Assembly: GCA_029237695.1 (NCBI GenBank)
Contig: CM055277.1
Location: 42,690,242-42,754,241, forward strand
DNA: 64,000 nucleotides
Reading direction: 5' to 3'
Source: Conchocele bisecta
Lineage: Eukaryota > Mollusca > Bivalvia > Lucinida > Thyasiridae
Part shown: positions 28,804 through 39,480 of the stretch, in pieces
Position numbering within the stretch: position 1 is the stretch's first letter
How the letters are laid out: each line of letters starts with the position of its first letter
Translations under genes and position numbers: made by a program
Notes under the pieces: generated by a model
Databases searched by the model: none
Seen by the model: only the letters and a program-made list of their open reading frames with translations
What the model was told of the DNA's origin: nothing

Positions 28804-31419
28804 CTAAATGAGAAGGATTGACCGACTGATTAATGAAATGTTGATGGGGCTTTAGTCCGACATCAACAATGTTATGCACAGACTGTCTTCTGGGTAGAAC
28901 AAGTGCTTCATCAATATAACAGGATAAACACTGCATATGATGTCACAATTTATAATATGATTGGTACTAAGACGCTCTTATAAATCATACAAGCAAAATA
29001 GCTTAGCTCCGTCCCCGTAGTAGACAGCTCCAACGTTAAACAACCAGATCGCTACTGCAGGCTAATTGTAAAATCAGAAATGCTACAGCCAATCCCACCC
29101 AGGTGTGAAATTTCTCTTTGAAGAGTTTGTATTTCCTACCAATCCCGGTGTCACAGGAAATTCTCCCCCCTGGTCGAGCCTGGAAATATTCCCCCCCGGG
29201 ACACCGGTACCTATGGATTTGTGAAGTCTTGTTAAAATATTCCACATCATATTGATACGGTATGAGTCGACCGTTGTTGTTCTAACCTGTTCACAGCCGT
29301 GTTCGAACATTTAGCGTGTGCTGTTTACACATGGCTGTTAGGCAATGCACATTCCGGGGCTAATGCAAAGCTGATGTACATGTAATAAACATGATGTGAC
29401 GTCACACCAAAGGAATTAATATTTTTTTAACATGATAAAAGCAGAAATCAACCAGAAATTGCCATTTGAAGCAAATTAGTCATCAAAGTACTGAAATTAC
29501 ATTATATTTTCATTGAATTTCAAAGGAAATGTAACAATAACGTTCTTGAAAGCATGTCCTGTCATGGGTAATTTAATTTAAACAGAGTTTCATGTCCGAT
29601 TAACACATACAGCGAGGTCATGTACAGACAGGGTCAAATCCCTTATTTCATCAGTATGAATGGTGAGAAAATCCCAACTGAACATTTACATCAAGGAACA
29701 TATATATTCAGCCCGGAAATTAGAATAACCTGACCTGGTGCCAGGTCCTCACCACACAATAATCAGTTGCCACTACAAACATTTACCCATGGATGGATAT
29801 GGTCAAATCTTATATTCAACTTGAGCTCCGAATACAAAAGTATATGCTGCAACGGCATGACAACATCAAATCGATAGTATGATAAAGTCCTTGCACTAAC
29901 AATTTAATATGCAGTCATGATTGAACATTACCCTTGTCTTGCCAGTAGGCAGCATCTCTACTTCTGTAGCCCTGTCTGGTGCACTCCTGTCTCGTCTTAT
30001 ACTGCCCTGGAATAATTATTGATGGTTTTGATCAGTGTAGCTCCTGATCACCTCGCACACTCTCGGAGCAGGATAATGATCTAAAATTGTTCATGTTAGG
30101 GTTTCTGACAAATTGCGACCAGTGCAGACACTGATCAGACTAGATGCGCAGGCTGATCTGAGGCTACACTGGTCGCTAGCCTCAATTGCGCCATTTTTCT
30201 CATGGCGTGTCACATATGGCCATAATAGGGTATTACATCCAGTAATGATGTTGATGCACTCATCTGGCACTCTGGAACTGTACACAGCAATTTTTTTCAT
30301 CATTTTGGAAAAGGCACCGGGACCCGTCCAATTGGGTAAACTTTCACGGATGTTGGGTCAAATTGGGGAAAAATTATGTTGTACATTCAATCAAATTGTG
30401 ATAATATTTTGGCCAATTTTGCTGGCATACGATCATGATTTATTGAGTTTTAAAATCTAAATGGATCTGCTTATGTTTGTACTAGGAGATTGGGAATCAT
30501 CAGTTATATAAGGGGTGCAAGAGGCAAAATTTACTAATTGAACAAAAATATTCAATTGAGATTTTTTCAGAATTGGGAAAAAAACATAGTATTTGCAATT
30601 GGGACAGGTACCGTTTTCCGGTATCAGTTACAAAAAAAATCGCTGGTATAGTACCAAAAGATTAAGTTAGATAGTAATAAATACCCTTGAATCTCTCTTC
30701 AACTTATTTATCTCGGTCTTAAGCAGTTTTACCGACTGCTCAAGACTCTCGATTCGCTGCATGGCAGGAAGGTCCAGTTGCGTCACTTCGCTGGCTGGTT
30801 CCCCCCGATATGTATCCAAATCTTCGAACATGGACGAGTGGGCACCAACCAGCATATCCGTCACCGGCGTAGGATATTGTGGTCGAGGGCGGTGCACGCC
30901 ATTCGGTTGATAGTTGTAGTCATGGTTGAAGGCATTTTGATATGGTAGAGTTGGTGTAGAGTTCTGGACCTGGTATTGTTGAGTTGTTGTAGAGTTCTGG
31001 ACCTGGTATTGTTGAGTTGGTGTAGAGTTCTGGACCTGGTATTGTTGAGTTGTTGTAGAGTTCTGGACCTGGTATTGTTTAGTTGGTGTAGAGTTCTGGA
31101 CCTGGTATTGTTGAGTTGTTGTAGAGTTCTGGACCTGGTATTGTTGAGTTGGTGTATATTTCTGGACCTGGTATTGTTGAGTTGGTGTAGAGTTCTGGAC
31201 CTGGTATTGTTCAGTTGTTGGTGTTGAGTTCTGGACCTGGTATTGTTGTGTTGTTGGTGTTGAGTTCTGGACCTGGTATTGTTCAGTTGTTGGTGTTGAG
31301 TTCTGGACCTGGTATTGTTGTTGTTGGTTTCTCCTGCTGGTGATGAAATGGCCTTGCCAGAAATGCTGACTGATCATTATGAACCTCTGGTGAATCCTTG
31401 ACTGATTGCCTGTTTGAAT
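28633..31419 (-). CDS. Gln-rich, coiled-coil, BEN-like gene (3' part)
   Basis: Three exons join in phase 0: 30685-31419, 29932-30006 and 28633-28803. The protein has a Gln-rich repeat block, a coiled coil (AMQRIESLEQSVKLLKTE), a short basic/acidic exon, and a C-terminal segment (MVFTHEELMMSGLTGQ, then KKALDPDRLG, stop). The F-x-EEL..S..TG..ALD pattern resembles the core of BEN domains, which bind DNA in animal chromatin factors and some transposon proteins. The upstream start is unclear. The 5' end may be the DDE-like exons at 32484-35814 or may lie elsewhere. A similarly organised gene is at 49507-56728. Confidence 0.5.
29932..30006 (-). CDS. Short linker exon of Gln-rich gene
   Basis: The acceptor ATTATTCCAG precedes GGC AGT ATA AGA and the donor is ACAAGG|GTAATG. 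It has 25 codons, phase 0 at both ends, encoding SIRRDRSAPDRATEVEMLPT. No domain is recognised; the exon is kept because both splice sites and phases agree. Confidence 0.5.
30685..31419 (-). CDS. Exon with 11-residue Gln-rich repeat and coiled coil
   Basis: The acceptor CATTTTCAG precedes ATT CAA ACA, and the donor after 30685 is TCAAGG|GTATTT. A 33-base unit encoding QQYQVQNSTPT is repeated about 12 times between about 30945 and 31320, with small variants (STTTQ, KYTPT, STPTTE). It is followed by DMLVGAHSSMFEDLD and a heptad-like helix (LPAMQRIESLEQSVKLLKTE). No stop interrupts it. The repeat is probably length-polymorphic. Confidence 0.6.
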
Positions 31420-31457
31420 CTGAAAATGATACCAGATGGGCTGTTCCATCATATAAC

Positions 31458-32254
31458 TAGGGGTGCAACGATACATAGATTTATTTTAGCCACGATACAA
31501 TGTATCGATGCTTTCAGACCGTATCGATACACCAAACGATACACCGTCACCGTTGATGTGAATACACTGTACCGTCACGGTCCTGCATTTTTGTAATGTC
31601 AACGTTTGTGTAAGACGACATTGGTGTAAGATGCCTGGAAAAGAGATTTGTTATAAATTGTCATGCTATACCTATTGTGCCGTGGTGCGGTCTCTAAGTG
31701 TATATTCAAATTATTTACGCTGCCAAGTGTCCATATTGTTTACATGTAAATATTCCGGGTGTATGCAGAAACCGAATTAATAATTATGCAGTCTCATCTC
31801 TCACCCGATTGGATAATAGCACCGGCCAAACAGTTTTAACAACAAAGCAAGTCAAACGTCTCCAGTCAAATCGTTCCCAGTTGAAACTTGCGAGTCAAAA
31901 CGTACCAGGTTTCTTTTTCAGCCATAACGTATCTATTTGGGCAAAACGTCCGTCTTAGCAAATGCGCATATTTATTGTGTTTATTGTTTACAGATTAAAA
32001 GTAGTATTAGCAAATAGAAGCACGATAACACACATTTTTTGCGAAACATGTTAAACGGGGAAGGGTATTTTGGCACGGGTAAGGGCGTTTTAAAATCACT
32101 TTAAACAACAACAACAACTCGCGTCATGTTTTGGTGTTCTCTCATGTTACTGAGTATCGTTTGCGTATCATTTGCGTATCGATACGCATCGTATCGTGGC
32201 CATAGTATCGCGATACGTATCGTATCGAGGCATTGCTGTATCGTTACACCCCTA
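31458..32254. mobile_element. hAT non-autonomous element with 8-bp TSD
   Basis: The ends TAGGGGTGCAACGATAC and GTATCGTTACACCCCTA are inverted repeats. The 8-bp CATATAAC occurs directly on both flanks (31450-31457 and 32255-32262), the hallmark of hAT insertion. Inside, ATCGATAC-type phrases repeat near both ends. No transposase is seen in ~800 bp. A related right end lies at 42530-42643. Confidence 0.9.
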
Positions 32255-32483
32255 CATATAACCTTATTTTGTTACATATATGTTAGTGTTTATGATGACG
32301 ACAATGAGTTTTTACGTATGCTTAAAAGTGACGGTGTAGATGATAGACAGACAGACACATATACATGTATCGGTGGGAAATAATAGCAAGGCGTCCTTAC
32401 CACAACATTTTTTCTTGGCTCTTATTAGGAGCAGGAGGGGATACTGTGGGCTATTCTATTCTACATTTACTGTACAAGTCTAC

Positions 32484-33033
32484 AAAGTCTGTTTGCATTC
32501 GCCTTGTCGCATATGTCTTTATAGACAATCTGATTGAATTAACAATCCGGACCTCTTCGGAACTCTGTCTCTCGTTAACTTTGGGAATTTTCCATGCGAA
32601 AGTCAAGTTTCCGATATAATTACCATATCTGTATGTAAATACGGATATTGCGAAGGGCAACTGAAGCCCGTGAAACCACTTTCGTCGTTCATTTTTGTCT
32701 TGAGGTTCATATTCACACAAGTCAATTTCTTGATAATTGTCTTTGTCCTTCATATCATTATAAAGAGTCATATGTGTCTGGAATTGCATTGTGGCTGGCC
32801 TCAACAATATTGATACTCCAGCTGTCATTCAAATTTCTAACAGGTTCCGTCTTTTGGTGATTCTCAGCTGTTCTTTTCGCCATGTCGGTAAGAAAGTTGT
32901 AATATATACTTAAGGAATCTACAAGTTCTGTTACAGAAGTAAACAGCGCTGAAAAGTCTTTGTTCATGATCCACGGCTGCAACAGCAGGTCACCAATGTT
33001 GTTGATGTGTTCCTTCAGTTCTGGAGCTTCTAT
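32484..33033 (-). pseudogene. DDE-like gene 2, third exon with frameshift
   Basis: The acceptor GCTTTATTTTCAG precedes ATA GAA GCT. The first frame encodes IEAPELKEHINNIGDLLLQ and SIYYNFLTDMAKRT to about 32760. A second frame continues with YNDMKDKDNYQEIDLC, ERRKWFHGLQLPF and GNYIGNLTFAWKIPK. Both halves correspond to consecutive parts of gene 1 exon 3 (AYAEYLNTE..., FDKRMERHRFLSN, GVTVFMWRVPK). The length is 550 bases, one more than a multiple of three, which agrees with a single-base frameshift at CTTTATAATG. Confidence 0.6.
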
Positions 33034-33056
33034 CTGAAAATAAAGCACTACATTCT

Positions 33057-33309
33057 TTAACCCTTTCAACACCACAGACCTCTTTAGAGGTTTTTGGCAA
33101 AAAGTGTAGATCCAGATGAGCCGGCTCGTGACGAGCCGTCTCATCAGGATCAGCACTTTTTGCAAGTAATTTTCATATTTTTATAACAAAAACACCCCTT
33201 TTTCATAAATGGACTAGTCTGAAAACATCTGTGTGACCATTGGATTGAGTGCAAAAGTAACATATCACAGTTCATTCCAGTTACATGTACTTGGGGGTGA
33301 AAGGGTTAA
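33057..33309. mobile_element. piggyBac-like MITE, copy 3
   Basis: TTAA-flanked, starting CCCTTTCAACACCACAG and ending TTGGGGGTGAAAGGG. Internal GAGCCGGCTCGTGACGAGCC is a palindrome. It lies only 23 bases upstream of the acceptor of the third exon of DDE-like gene 2. Confidence 0.75.
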
Positions 33310-33780
33310 CAGTGTGGCTACAGTGGGTCTCCAATGCAGGAGTTGGTGGTCTTGCATGCAGCACACCTTTGACCCGGTATCTATGTATGTGTGAAGTTTT
33401 AATATATAAATAGTTAAAATGTTCCATACAATATTGGAGTGATGCTCTGACCAAGAATATTTGGATGATGATAAAGAAGCATTTGAAGTTTCAAGTGATA
33501 TCAGTGAAGGGGTTGCAGAGCTATAAGGTATTCAAAAACTTTAACGCAAATGTGGACAGACATTTCCAACCGACCTGACAGACAGACCGACCGACAGGCA
33601 AGCTGACTCCTATATACCACCCCCTAAACTTTGTTTTGTGGGGGTATAACTACACATTTAAATTACACCATTTGCTTTCCATCAACTGTTTTTAATTTAC
33701 ACCATTTGCTTCCCATCAACTGTTGAGGTATACGGTACACCTCTGTCAACAGTTGATGGAAAGCAAATGGCATAGATAAT
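33310..33780. repeat. Intronic repeats and hairpin
   Basis: A decayed core-repeat tail (GACAGACAGACCGACCGACA near 33577) is followed by a duplicated CACCATTTGCTT..CCATCAACTG phrase and an inverted repeat at 33702-33770 (CCATTTGCTTCCCATCAAC against GTTGATGGAAAGCAAATGG). Confidence 0.6.
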
Positions 33781-33829
33781 AAACATGTGTGGTTTTCAAT
33801 TTAATACCTTTTAATAATATATACTCTAC

Positions 33830-34065
33830 CTGAGGAATTTTTTTATGTTGTTGTTTTAAGAGTAGGTATTCTTTCAGATGAAGGAACATCTTAGGGAGCC
33901 TGACAGAACGACTCTCTAGTTTCTCGTGGACTCCATCCATATACCAGAGAACATTTGTCAGTGTAGAAATGGTCTGCTTCCCCACTGTTTCCACTTGTTG
34001 AGATGTGAAACCAAAGTTGTTACCCCGGAATGTTTCTATGACGCTGTTGTGCAGACGATCTTTCG
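33830..34065 (-). CDS. DDE-like gene 2, second exon
   Basis: The acceptor GGTTATCACAG precedes CG AAA GAT CGT and the donor is CCTCAG|GTAGAG. There are 78 complete codons, open throughout: KDRLHNSVIETFRGNNFGF, TISTLTNVLWYMDGVHEKL and FLHLKEYLLLKQQHKK. The start is clearly paralogous to exon 2 of gene 1 at 6862-7043. It joins the next exon in phase 0 (KIPQ|IEAPELKEH). Confidence 0.65.
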
Positions 34066-34089
34066 CTGTGATAACCTCCCTGCAATGGT

Positions 34090-35100
34090 ATGGCAGATTA
34101 AAATCGGCTGCATCGGACCCGAGTGGCAGTGCATGTATGCAAGGGAGGAGTGTGGAGTGGGGATTTTAAATTCGGCTCTGAATTTCCAATATCCTGATCT
34201 AGTGCCAGATTCGCCACCATCCCAGTACTGGCATGGCCAGCAGAGGCACAAGCCGGAGTGTATGACCATCTGCTGGTATGGGAAAGGCGATCAATGAATA
34301 TATCGATGGCAGTAAATATACATCCGCGGATAATTTGACCTTGACCTTGGGCATGTGGGCAGTGTGCAAGGGCATGCTGAAGGATGAAATTATGGATGGT
34401 GGTAAACATTCAGGTATTGGTTCAAGTCCATCCTTCAAGTGGTTGCAGAGATATATAAAAGGTGTTGAAAAACTTTAACTTTGATCCTGGGCACTCGAGA
34501 AGCATGGGTGTGTGGCACGGTGAATATTTGGAAGGCAGCAAACATGAATATGAAGTTTCAAGACAATCGGGAAGCGCATGCAGAGAAACTAGAGCTGGGG
34601 CTCACATATACCCTCGGCCTCCGCCTCATAACGCCAATCAGAAAAGCAAAAAACTTAACGCAAATTTTACAAAAACGTTAACGCAAACTTCTAAGTAATT
34701 TGGCCTTGACATTGAGCATGAATATTTGTATGATGATATAAAAACATGCATATGAATTTCAAGTCAATCGGAGACGGGATGGCAGAGATATATGCTGGTA
34801 CTTAAAAACTTTAACATATTATGGACGGACGGAAGAACGCACGGACGGAAAGACGTAAACTATATACCCCTCAACATAATCCGGACGGACGGACAAAGCG
34901 GGAACAGTATGCTCCCCCGAAATTTTATTTCTGGGAGCATAAATATGATGGTCACGCCTTGTGAGTCATGGACACAGAGAAAAACACTTTATTTATTAAC
35001 GTTGGATGCACGCACGGACGGACGACTATATCCCGCTTTCGGAGTTTTCAAGCGGACAACGACAAAAAATCGCCACTCTGACTATTCCCCACCCTAGGCT
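34090..35100. repeat. Degenerate core-repeat elements with GGAC tails
   Basis: Phrases such as TGACCTTGACCTTGGGCATG, GGTTGCAGAGATATATAAAA and AAAACTTTAACGCAAA recur in diverged form, and GGACGG microsatellite stubs occur at about 34820-34860, 34890 and 35015. A fragment of R1 lies at about 34180-34225. No gene is supported. Confidence 0.5.
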
Positions 35101-35185
35101 AAAAGCGTGTACTTGTATGGACGGGTGAACAGCAGGTGTATAGTCACTGTATAAAGTTTGGCACCCCTGTCAGATGCACCTATCA

Positions 35186-35394
35186 ATGTTTTCCCCGCCT
35201 GGGTGGGGGGGGAGGGGGGGCAACCCCCGGGAAATTAGACGCTGTCTAATTCCCTACTCTCGGGATTAAATATGTGGGGTCTGTCTTTTTCCCATACAAA
35301 GACAGTGTTGGTAGAATATTTTGCTATCTATTAATAAGACTAATTCCCCCGGGTTCCCCACCTCCTCCCCTCGGGTGGGGAAGACATTGATATG
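35186..35394. mobile_element. Short TIR element
   Basis: The left end ATCAATGTTTTCCCCGCCTG and right end GGTGGGGAAGACATTGATAT are imperfect inverted repeats. Inside, CCCCCGGGAAATTAGAC mirrors GACTAATTCCCCCGGG. Length is about 205 bp. Confidence 0.65.
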
Positions 35395-35455
35395 TGCATA
35401 TTAATTAAACGTTCATGAAAGTCAGCCGGCTATTTTGATAGCACAGCATATTTAC

Positions 35456-35814
35456 CTGTCAGGCTGATAAAAGTTGTATTTACGCCTCGCCGACATGAGA
35501 ATGTCAAATACGTTTGGTTCCAGACTCTCAGCGGCTTCTGCTGGTTGGCATTCTGCTACTGATACAACAACAGATTTGAAACCGAAACCGAATAGCACAT
35601 GCAACGGCGTGTGAGAAGGTGTGTTGAATGTTTGACTTTCAGGTGTTCCACTGAGTATGGAAACAACACGATACCTGGAATCATCCATCAGCTCTGAAAT
35701 GATGTTTCCTACTGTGTGTGATAAGAAAACTCTCCGGATCACGCGTTCAATCTGTTTATCGAAGCAGTTTATTGTGAAGGAGAAATATGCCTCTGTGGCA
35801 CTGGAGGCAGCCAT
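35456..35814 (-). CDS. DDE-like gene 2, first exon
   Basis: ATG at 35812-35814 with MAASSATEAYFSF. There are 119 codons to the donor GACAG|GTAAAT. It contains FDKQIERVIRRVFLSHTV, then SRYRVVSILSGTP, and ends NVFDILMSARRKYNFYQPD. The FxxLMxA motif matches exon 1 of gene 1. A (GTT)n microsatellite (on the plus strand) lies just upstream of the ATG at 35818-35835, in the presumed 5' untranslated region. Confidence 0.6.
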
Positions 35815-35859
35815 GTTTGTTGTTGTTGTTGTTGTCGTGAAATGGCAGGTGATTTTTTG

Positions 35860-36860
35860 GTAACTCGTTAAATCGTACTCGTGTCAAATCGTACTCATGT
35901 AAAAAAAGTTGTCACTACCTGACTTACTTTTGACATCACTTTCGAAGGTGCTACAAATGGAACATTACGGAATAAGTCGTATATAGCAGATACAATACAT
36001 AAATTCAATTAATTTTATATAGGTTACATATTGGTGTGGCGAATGGCTTTTAGAATTTACTGCTCGCGGGTATTCTGTATCCTGAACACACGTCCGTAAC
36101 CGAATCGGGGATTGCCGTCGGTGATATATATTTTGTTAAATCAAGTCCGTCCTGTTTAATATGACATAAATAGATTGATAATTTTCATTGTGCGACCGCG
36201 AGTAATTAATTATTCTCTGTGGGACGGTTTACTGTCTTGCCGAAATGAGCGATGGACTAGAATTTTATTTTAGGAAATCGGGAAAATCTTGGGTCGGCGG
36301 AAAAATAAAAAATAAAAGTGGACAGTAGGTCTTTTATTTTTATTTCTGTTTCAGTCACATGATTGATACAGAACAGAACAGTATAAAAACTAACTCAGCA
36401 TGTTTCAAATTCACACCAATCCGTGTATTAGAAACAGAAATTCAGACCAGCCCATCATAGAAATATTCTGTGTCAAAATCATGAAATTGCTTGCAAACAG
36501 TGCATATCCTAATCTACACTATTTGCCAAATCCTCTGGAGCGGCCTGTATGGTTGACATGTAGTGAAAGCATTAATTTAAACCACATGGAGACAGCAGTT
36601 TTGATGGTCATCAATGGTTGTGGAAGAGTAAACTAGATTGTGTTCAGGTAGAAATAATTAATGGCAAACTTGATTGTGTTCAGGTTGAACTAGAACGACA
36701 GTCGCCCATGACCGCATTGTATCCCCCTGCAGCCGAATTAGCTCGGAATAATTTTCTCACGTCCGGGTGTTCAAAATCTGGAATCTAGATGAATGAAATG
36801 AAATTTAATAATCCTGTATAGCTTTATAAAAGCTGCAGGCTTGAGCTGCACACATCACTT
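35860..36860. other. Stretch without recognised gene
   Basis: No exon or clear repeat is seen. CAATTTGATTGTGTTCAGGT-like phrases occur twice (about 36637 and 36670), indicating a small duplication. Confidence 0.35.
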
Positions 36861-36864
36861 TTTT

Positions 36865-37064
36865 TCATTTTTTTTGTATGATATTCCACACTTTCTTCTT
36901 TATGGTCTCCCAATTGCGAAGACAAATCTGTCCATTATTCTTCTTTGACGTCTTAATGGCGTTACGACATTCATCCATTCCTGGCGTCGTTAATGTTACT
37001 AGGTTGTCTTGGAACAACGTATGGATTTCCTGCAGTTCCACCAAAGTCCATGCCTGTCGCAAAC
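36865..37064 (-). CDS. Recombinase-like family, C-terminal domain, copy 2
   Basis: The acceptor TTCATCTGTAG precedes GT TTG CGA CAG. There are 65 codons to the stop at 36865: RQAWTLVELQEIHTLFQDN, TPGMDECRNAIKTSKKN and LRNWETIKKKVWNIIQKK. It is the same domain as in 10145-10329 and is more complete at its C-terminus. From family knowledge, this W-E..PG..EC..RxWxxIK pattern ends recombinase-like proteins of this type. Confidence 0.6.
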
Positions 37065-37525
37065 CTACAGATGAAACAATTTGACCAACAAACTGTACAA
37101 ATAACTAGACAAAAACTGTCGGACCAACCTGAAAACTATAGAGGTCAGGACCGGCTGTGTGGCACTTTTGGTGAAGACTAATGTGTATGTAAAAGTGCCT
37201 TTAATATAAGGATTATTGTAAGGTTACAAACTGTGAATTCGTTGTCTGAGAGTTTGAACACATTAGGGTAATAAAATGTTTAACTGGCAAATTGCACTTT
37301 GCATGGTTAAGATTCAGTGGGAGCTTGCAGAGTTTAAGTTTGGTAACATGATAGTTTCATATAGATTGGCAGAACCAGCACTACAATGGGGTGGGGGTGA
37401 CCCTTGTTCTAGGACAAGGAGGGGTTTACTGCAGCACCATTCATGGAATCAGAAGTAACTCTGCAGCTGCTTCAAACACACTGATGTAACTAGATTCAGC
37501 AATCAACTCTGCTGGATATACATAC

Positions 37526-37601
37526 CACATGCAGGGTTTTTTCTCTTTTTTTTTGGTTTCCTCGTCATCCGTAAAACGGAACTCGTCATACTCGTCCTGA
37601 C
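37526..37601 (-). CDS. Acidic/Lys-rich exon of recombinase-like copy 2
   Basis: The acceptor ACTTTCAG precedes GT CAG GAC GAG, and the donor ATGTG|GTATGT is good. It encodes QDEYDEFRFTDDEETKKKEK, the same kind of acidic linker that precedes the C-terminal domain in 11302-11391. The phase at its donor does not fit the next exon. A nine-A and a six-A run inside make a homopolymer error or real frameshift plausible. Confidence 0.45.
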
Positions 37602-37679
37602 CTGAAAGTATAAATACAATAGTACAAATTAACTGGAATATCTATTATTTCAAATGGTGGTCACAACCCAAACAAAAAA

Positions 37680-38075
37680 AAATGACCCTAAAGATCGACA
37701 TTTAGATCGTACTTAGATCGCGATTTAGGTACAATTTAAGTACGATTTTTTGTCACATGCAAATGAGATCTACATCGCTCGTGAATATTCATGAGCTACA
37801 AAAAATCGTACTTAAATCGGTAAAAATTATCGCACTTGGATCAACAAAGAAGATATATCTTATTTAGATTGATAAAAAGATCATAGTTAAATCGGAAAAC
37901 AAAATCGTATTTAGATCGATAAAAAGATCGTACTTAAATCGGAAAACAAAATCGTATTTATATATAGATCGATAAAAAGATTGTACTTAAATCGGAAAAA
38001 AATCGTACTTAGATCGGTAAAAAGATCATACTTAAATCAGGAAAAAATATATACTTAAACAAGAAAAAAATTGCA
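37680..38075. repeat. Degenerate ATCGTACTTAAATCGG tandem repeat
   Basis: Units of ~25-55 bp with AAAATCGTATTTAGATCGAT and AAAAAGATCGTACTTAAATC recur about eight times with increasing divergence. No gene. Confidence 0.7.
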
Positions 38076-38654
38076 TAAAATAGCTGAACATCAAATTTGC
38101 AAACGTTTTTCATTAATATTGTCCCATAAAAATTGCATCATTAATCTGGATGCAGAGTACAGCCTGAATTTTTATCTCAAGACATTTGGGCATATACAAA
38201 GATTTTTTAAAATCGTGAGTATAGCGGGTTTCAGATTACTTTTAATAGTTTAGCATATTTAGCACTTCTTTAATAACCAAATAAGCTTCAAAACAACAGT
38301 GACAAGGTGGCAACACTACACAATACTACATTACGCAAACACGTCTTATTTGGAATTAATAAATCACTGAACTACTTTCGGCAAGGGAGATAATCAATAT
38401 CACGCGAACTATTTTCATACGAGCCAAGCGGATTGTTCTGTTTATGATTAGTATATATAGTTTGAAGCTATCTCCTGTGATATATAATGATACATTACTT
38501 TGTTATGTTATGGGTACTAATACATGTTGTTTCAATAGCGTATCTCTGTAACGGTATTGTTGTAGATGGAGTTGCAAATAATTTAATAATTATTACGTTC
38601 AAATGGTGGCGTAATACTGATAGCACTTCTGTATAACTGTGATTGTCATAAATG

Positions 38655-38745
38655 GCGCAACAGTCGTGAGGTTAAGGTCGCCGACTTCAATGATTTAATT
38701 ACCGATTCCCGAAAGGGTCGGGGATTCAAACCTCGACGTGGTATA
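38655..38745 (+). repeat. tRNA-derived SINE-like sequence
   Basis: An A-box-like GTCGTGAGGTTAAGGTCG is followed by GTCGGGGATTCAAACCTC, a good B-box, and then GTATAAAAAAAAA. The arms pair partly (CCGATTCCCGAAAGGGTCGG). A tRNA-derived SINE or tRNA pseudogene is more likely than a working gene. Confidence 0.5.
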
Positions 38746-38859
38746 AAAAAAAATTCTCCATATATACTATTTTTGTGATTTTAATATTTTTTAATATTTT
38801 CACAATTTTATGATTTTAATAAACATACCTATAAATTGATAGAAACTTACCAACAATTA

Positions 38860-39480
38860 AAGTGTCTGTCTTTAAGTAATATATACACAGACAGTTTGTT
38901 ACTGATGTTTTAAGTTTAAGTAATATATACACAGACAGTTTGTTACTGTTTTTTTATTTTGTTGAGGTACTGTCTATACTGTCTATACCATATAATGTTT
39001 TACTGTCCCAAAACAAAATCTTTTTTTTTTGGGCTGTCACAATTAATTAATTTTCGGACAGCAAACATTTTTTTATGAATTTGAAATAATTATTGTCCTC
39101 CATCTGCTCACAACACTGTTCGAACTGCGCCTGTGGCTACCACGACCAGAATTCACTGGCCGCAAACACAGTAGCCATCGGCGTCTATTTATTAAATTAT
39201 TATTTTGTATTTTATTTGAATTCCGCGTGAACGCTGCATTTTGTGTCAACACCATTTACAGAAAATTATTGGTGATTTTCATAAACGAATATCGGAGAAA
39301 TGCGGCTATATATTTTGTCAATTTTCAACACCATTTACGGAAAAAATTACTGATTTTTTTAAAACAATATCGGCACAACTAAATACGGTGATAGAATTTT
39401 TGTCAACTTTTCAACACCATTTCCGGAAAATATTACTGATTTTCTAAAAACAATATCGGCGAAGGTGTACTGAGCTACTC
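38860..39480. repeat. Short local repeats
   Basis: TAATATATACACAGACAGTT occurs twice (38878 and 38921). From 39245, a phrase TCAACACCATTTACGGAAAA with ATTACTGATTTT recurs three times about 85 bases apart. No gene is supported; the plus-strand ORF here is made of the repeat. Confidence 0.6.

Larger units (their letters stand above)
32484..35814 (-). pseudogene. DDE-like gene 2, 5' half only
   Basis: Exons 35456-35814, 33830-34065 and 32484-33033 are paralogous to the first exons of the gene at 1932-7807, by order and motif: FDILMSA, KDRLHNSVIETF, and NLTFAWKIPK. The catalytic DDE segment that follows in gene 1 is absent: the reading frame ends at a probable donor (GACTTT|GTAGAC), and the next sequence is unrelated. 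One frameshift lies in the third exon. Exon 1 ends in phase 2 whereas exon 2 needs phase 1, so an exon is missing or a base is wrong. Partial gene, pseudogene, or a transcript joined to the Gln-rich exons downstream are all possible. Confidence 0.5.

Noticed and set aside
30976..31227. Plus-strand Leu/Cys-rich ORF
   Set aside because: Antisense shadow of the 33-bp coding repeat.
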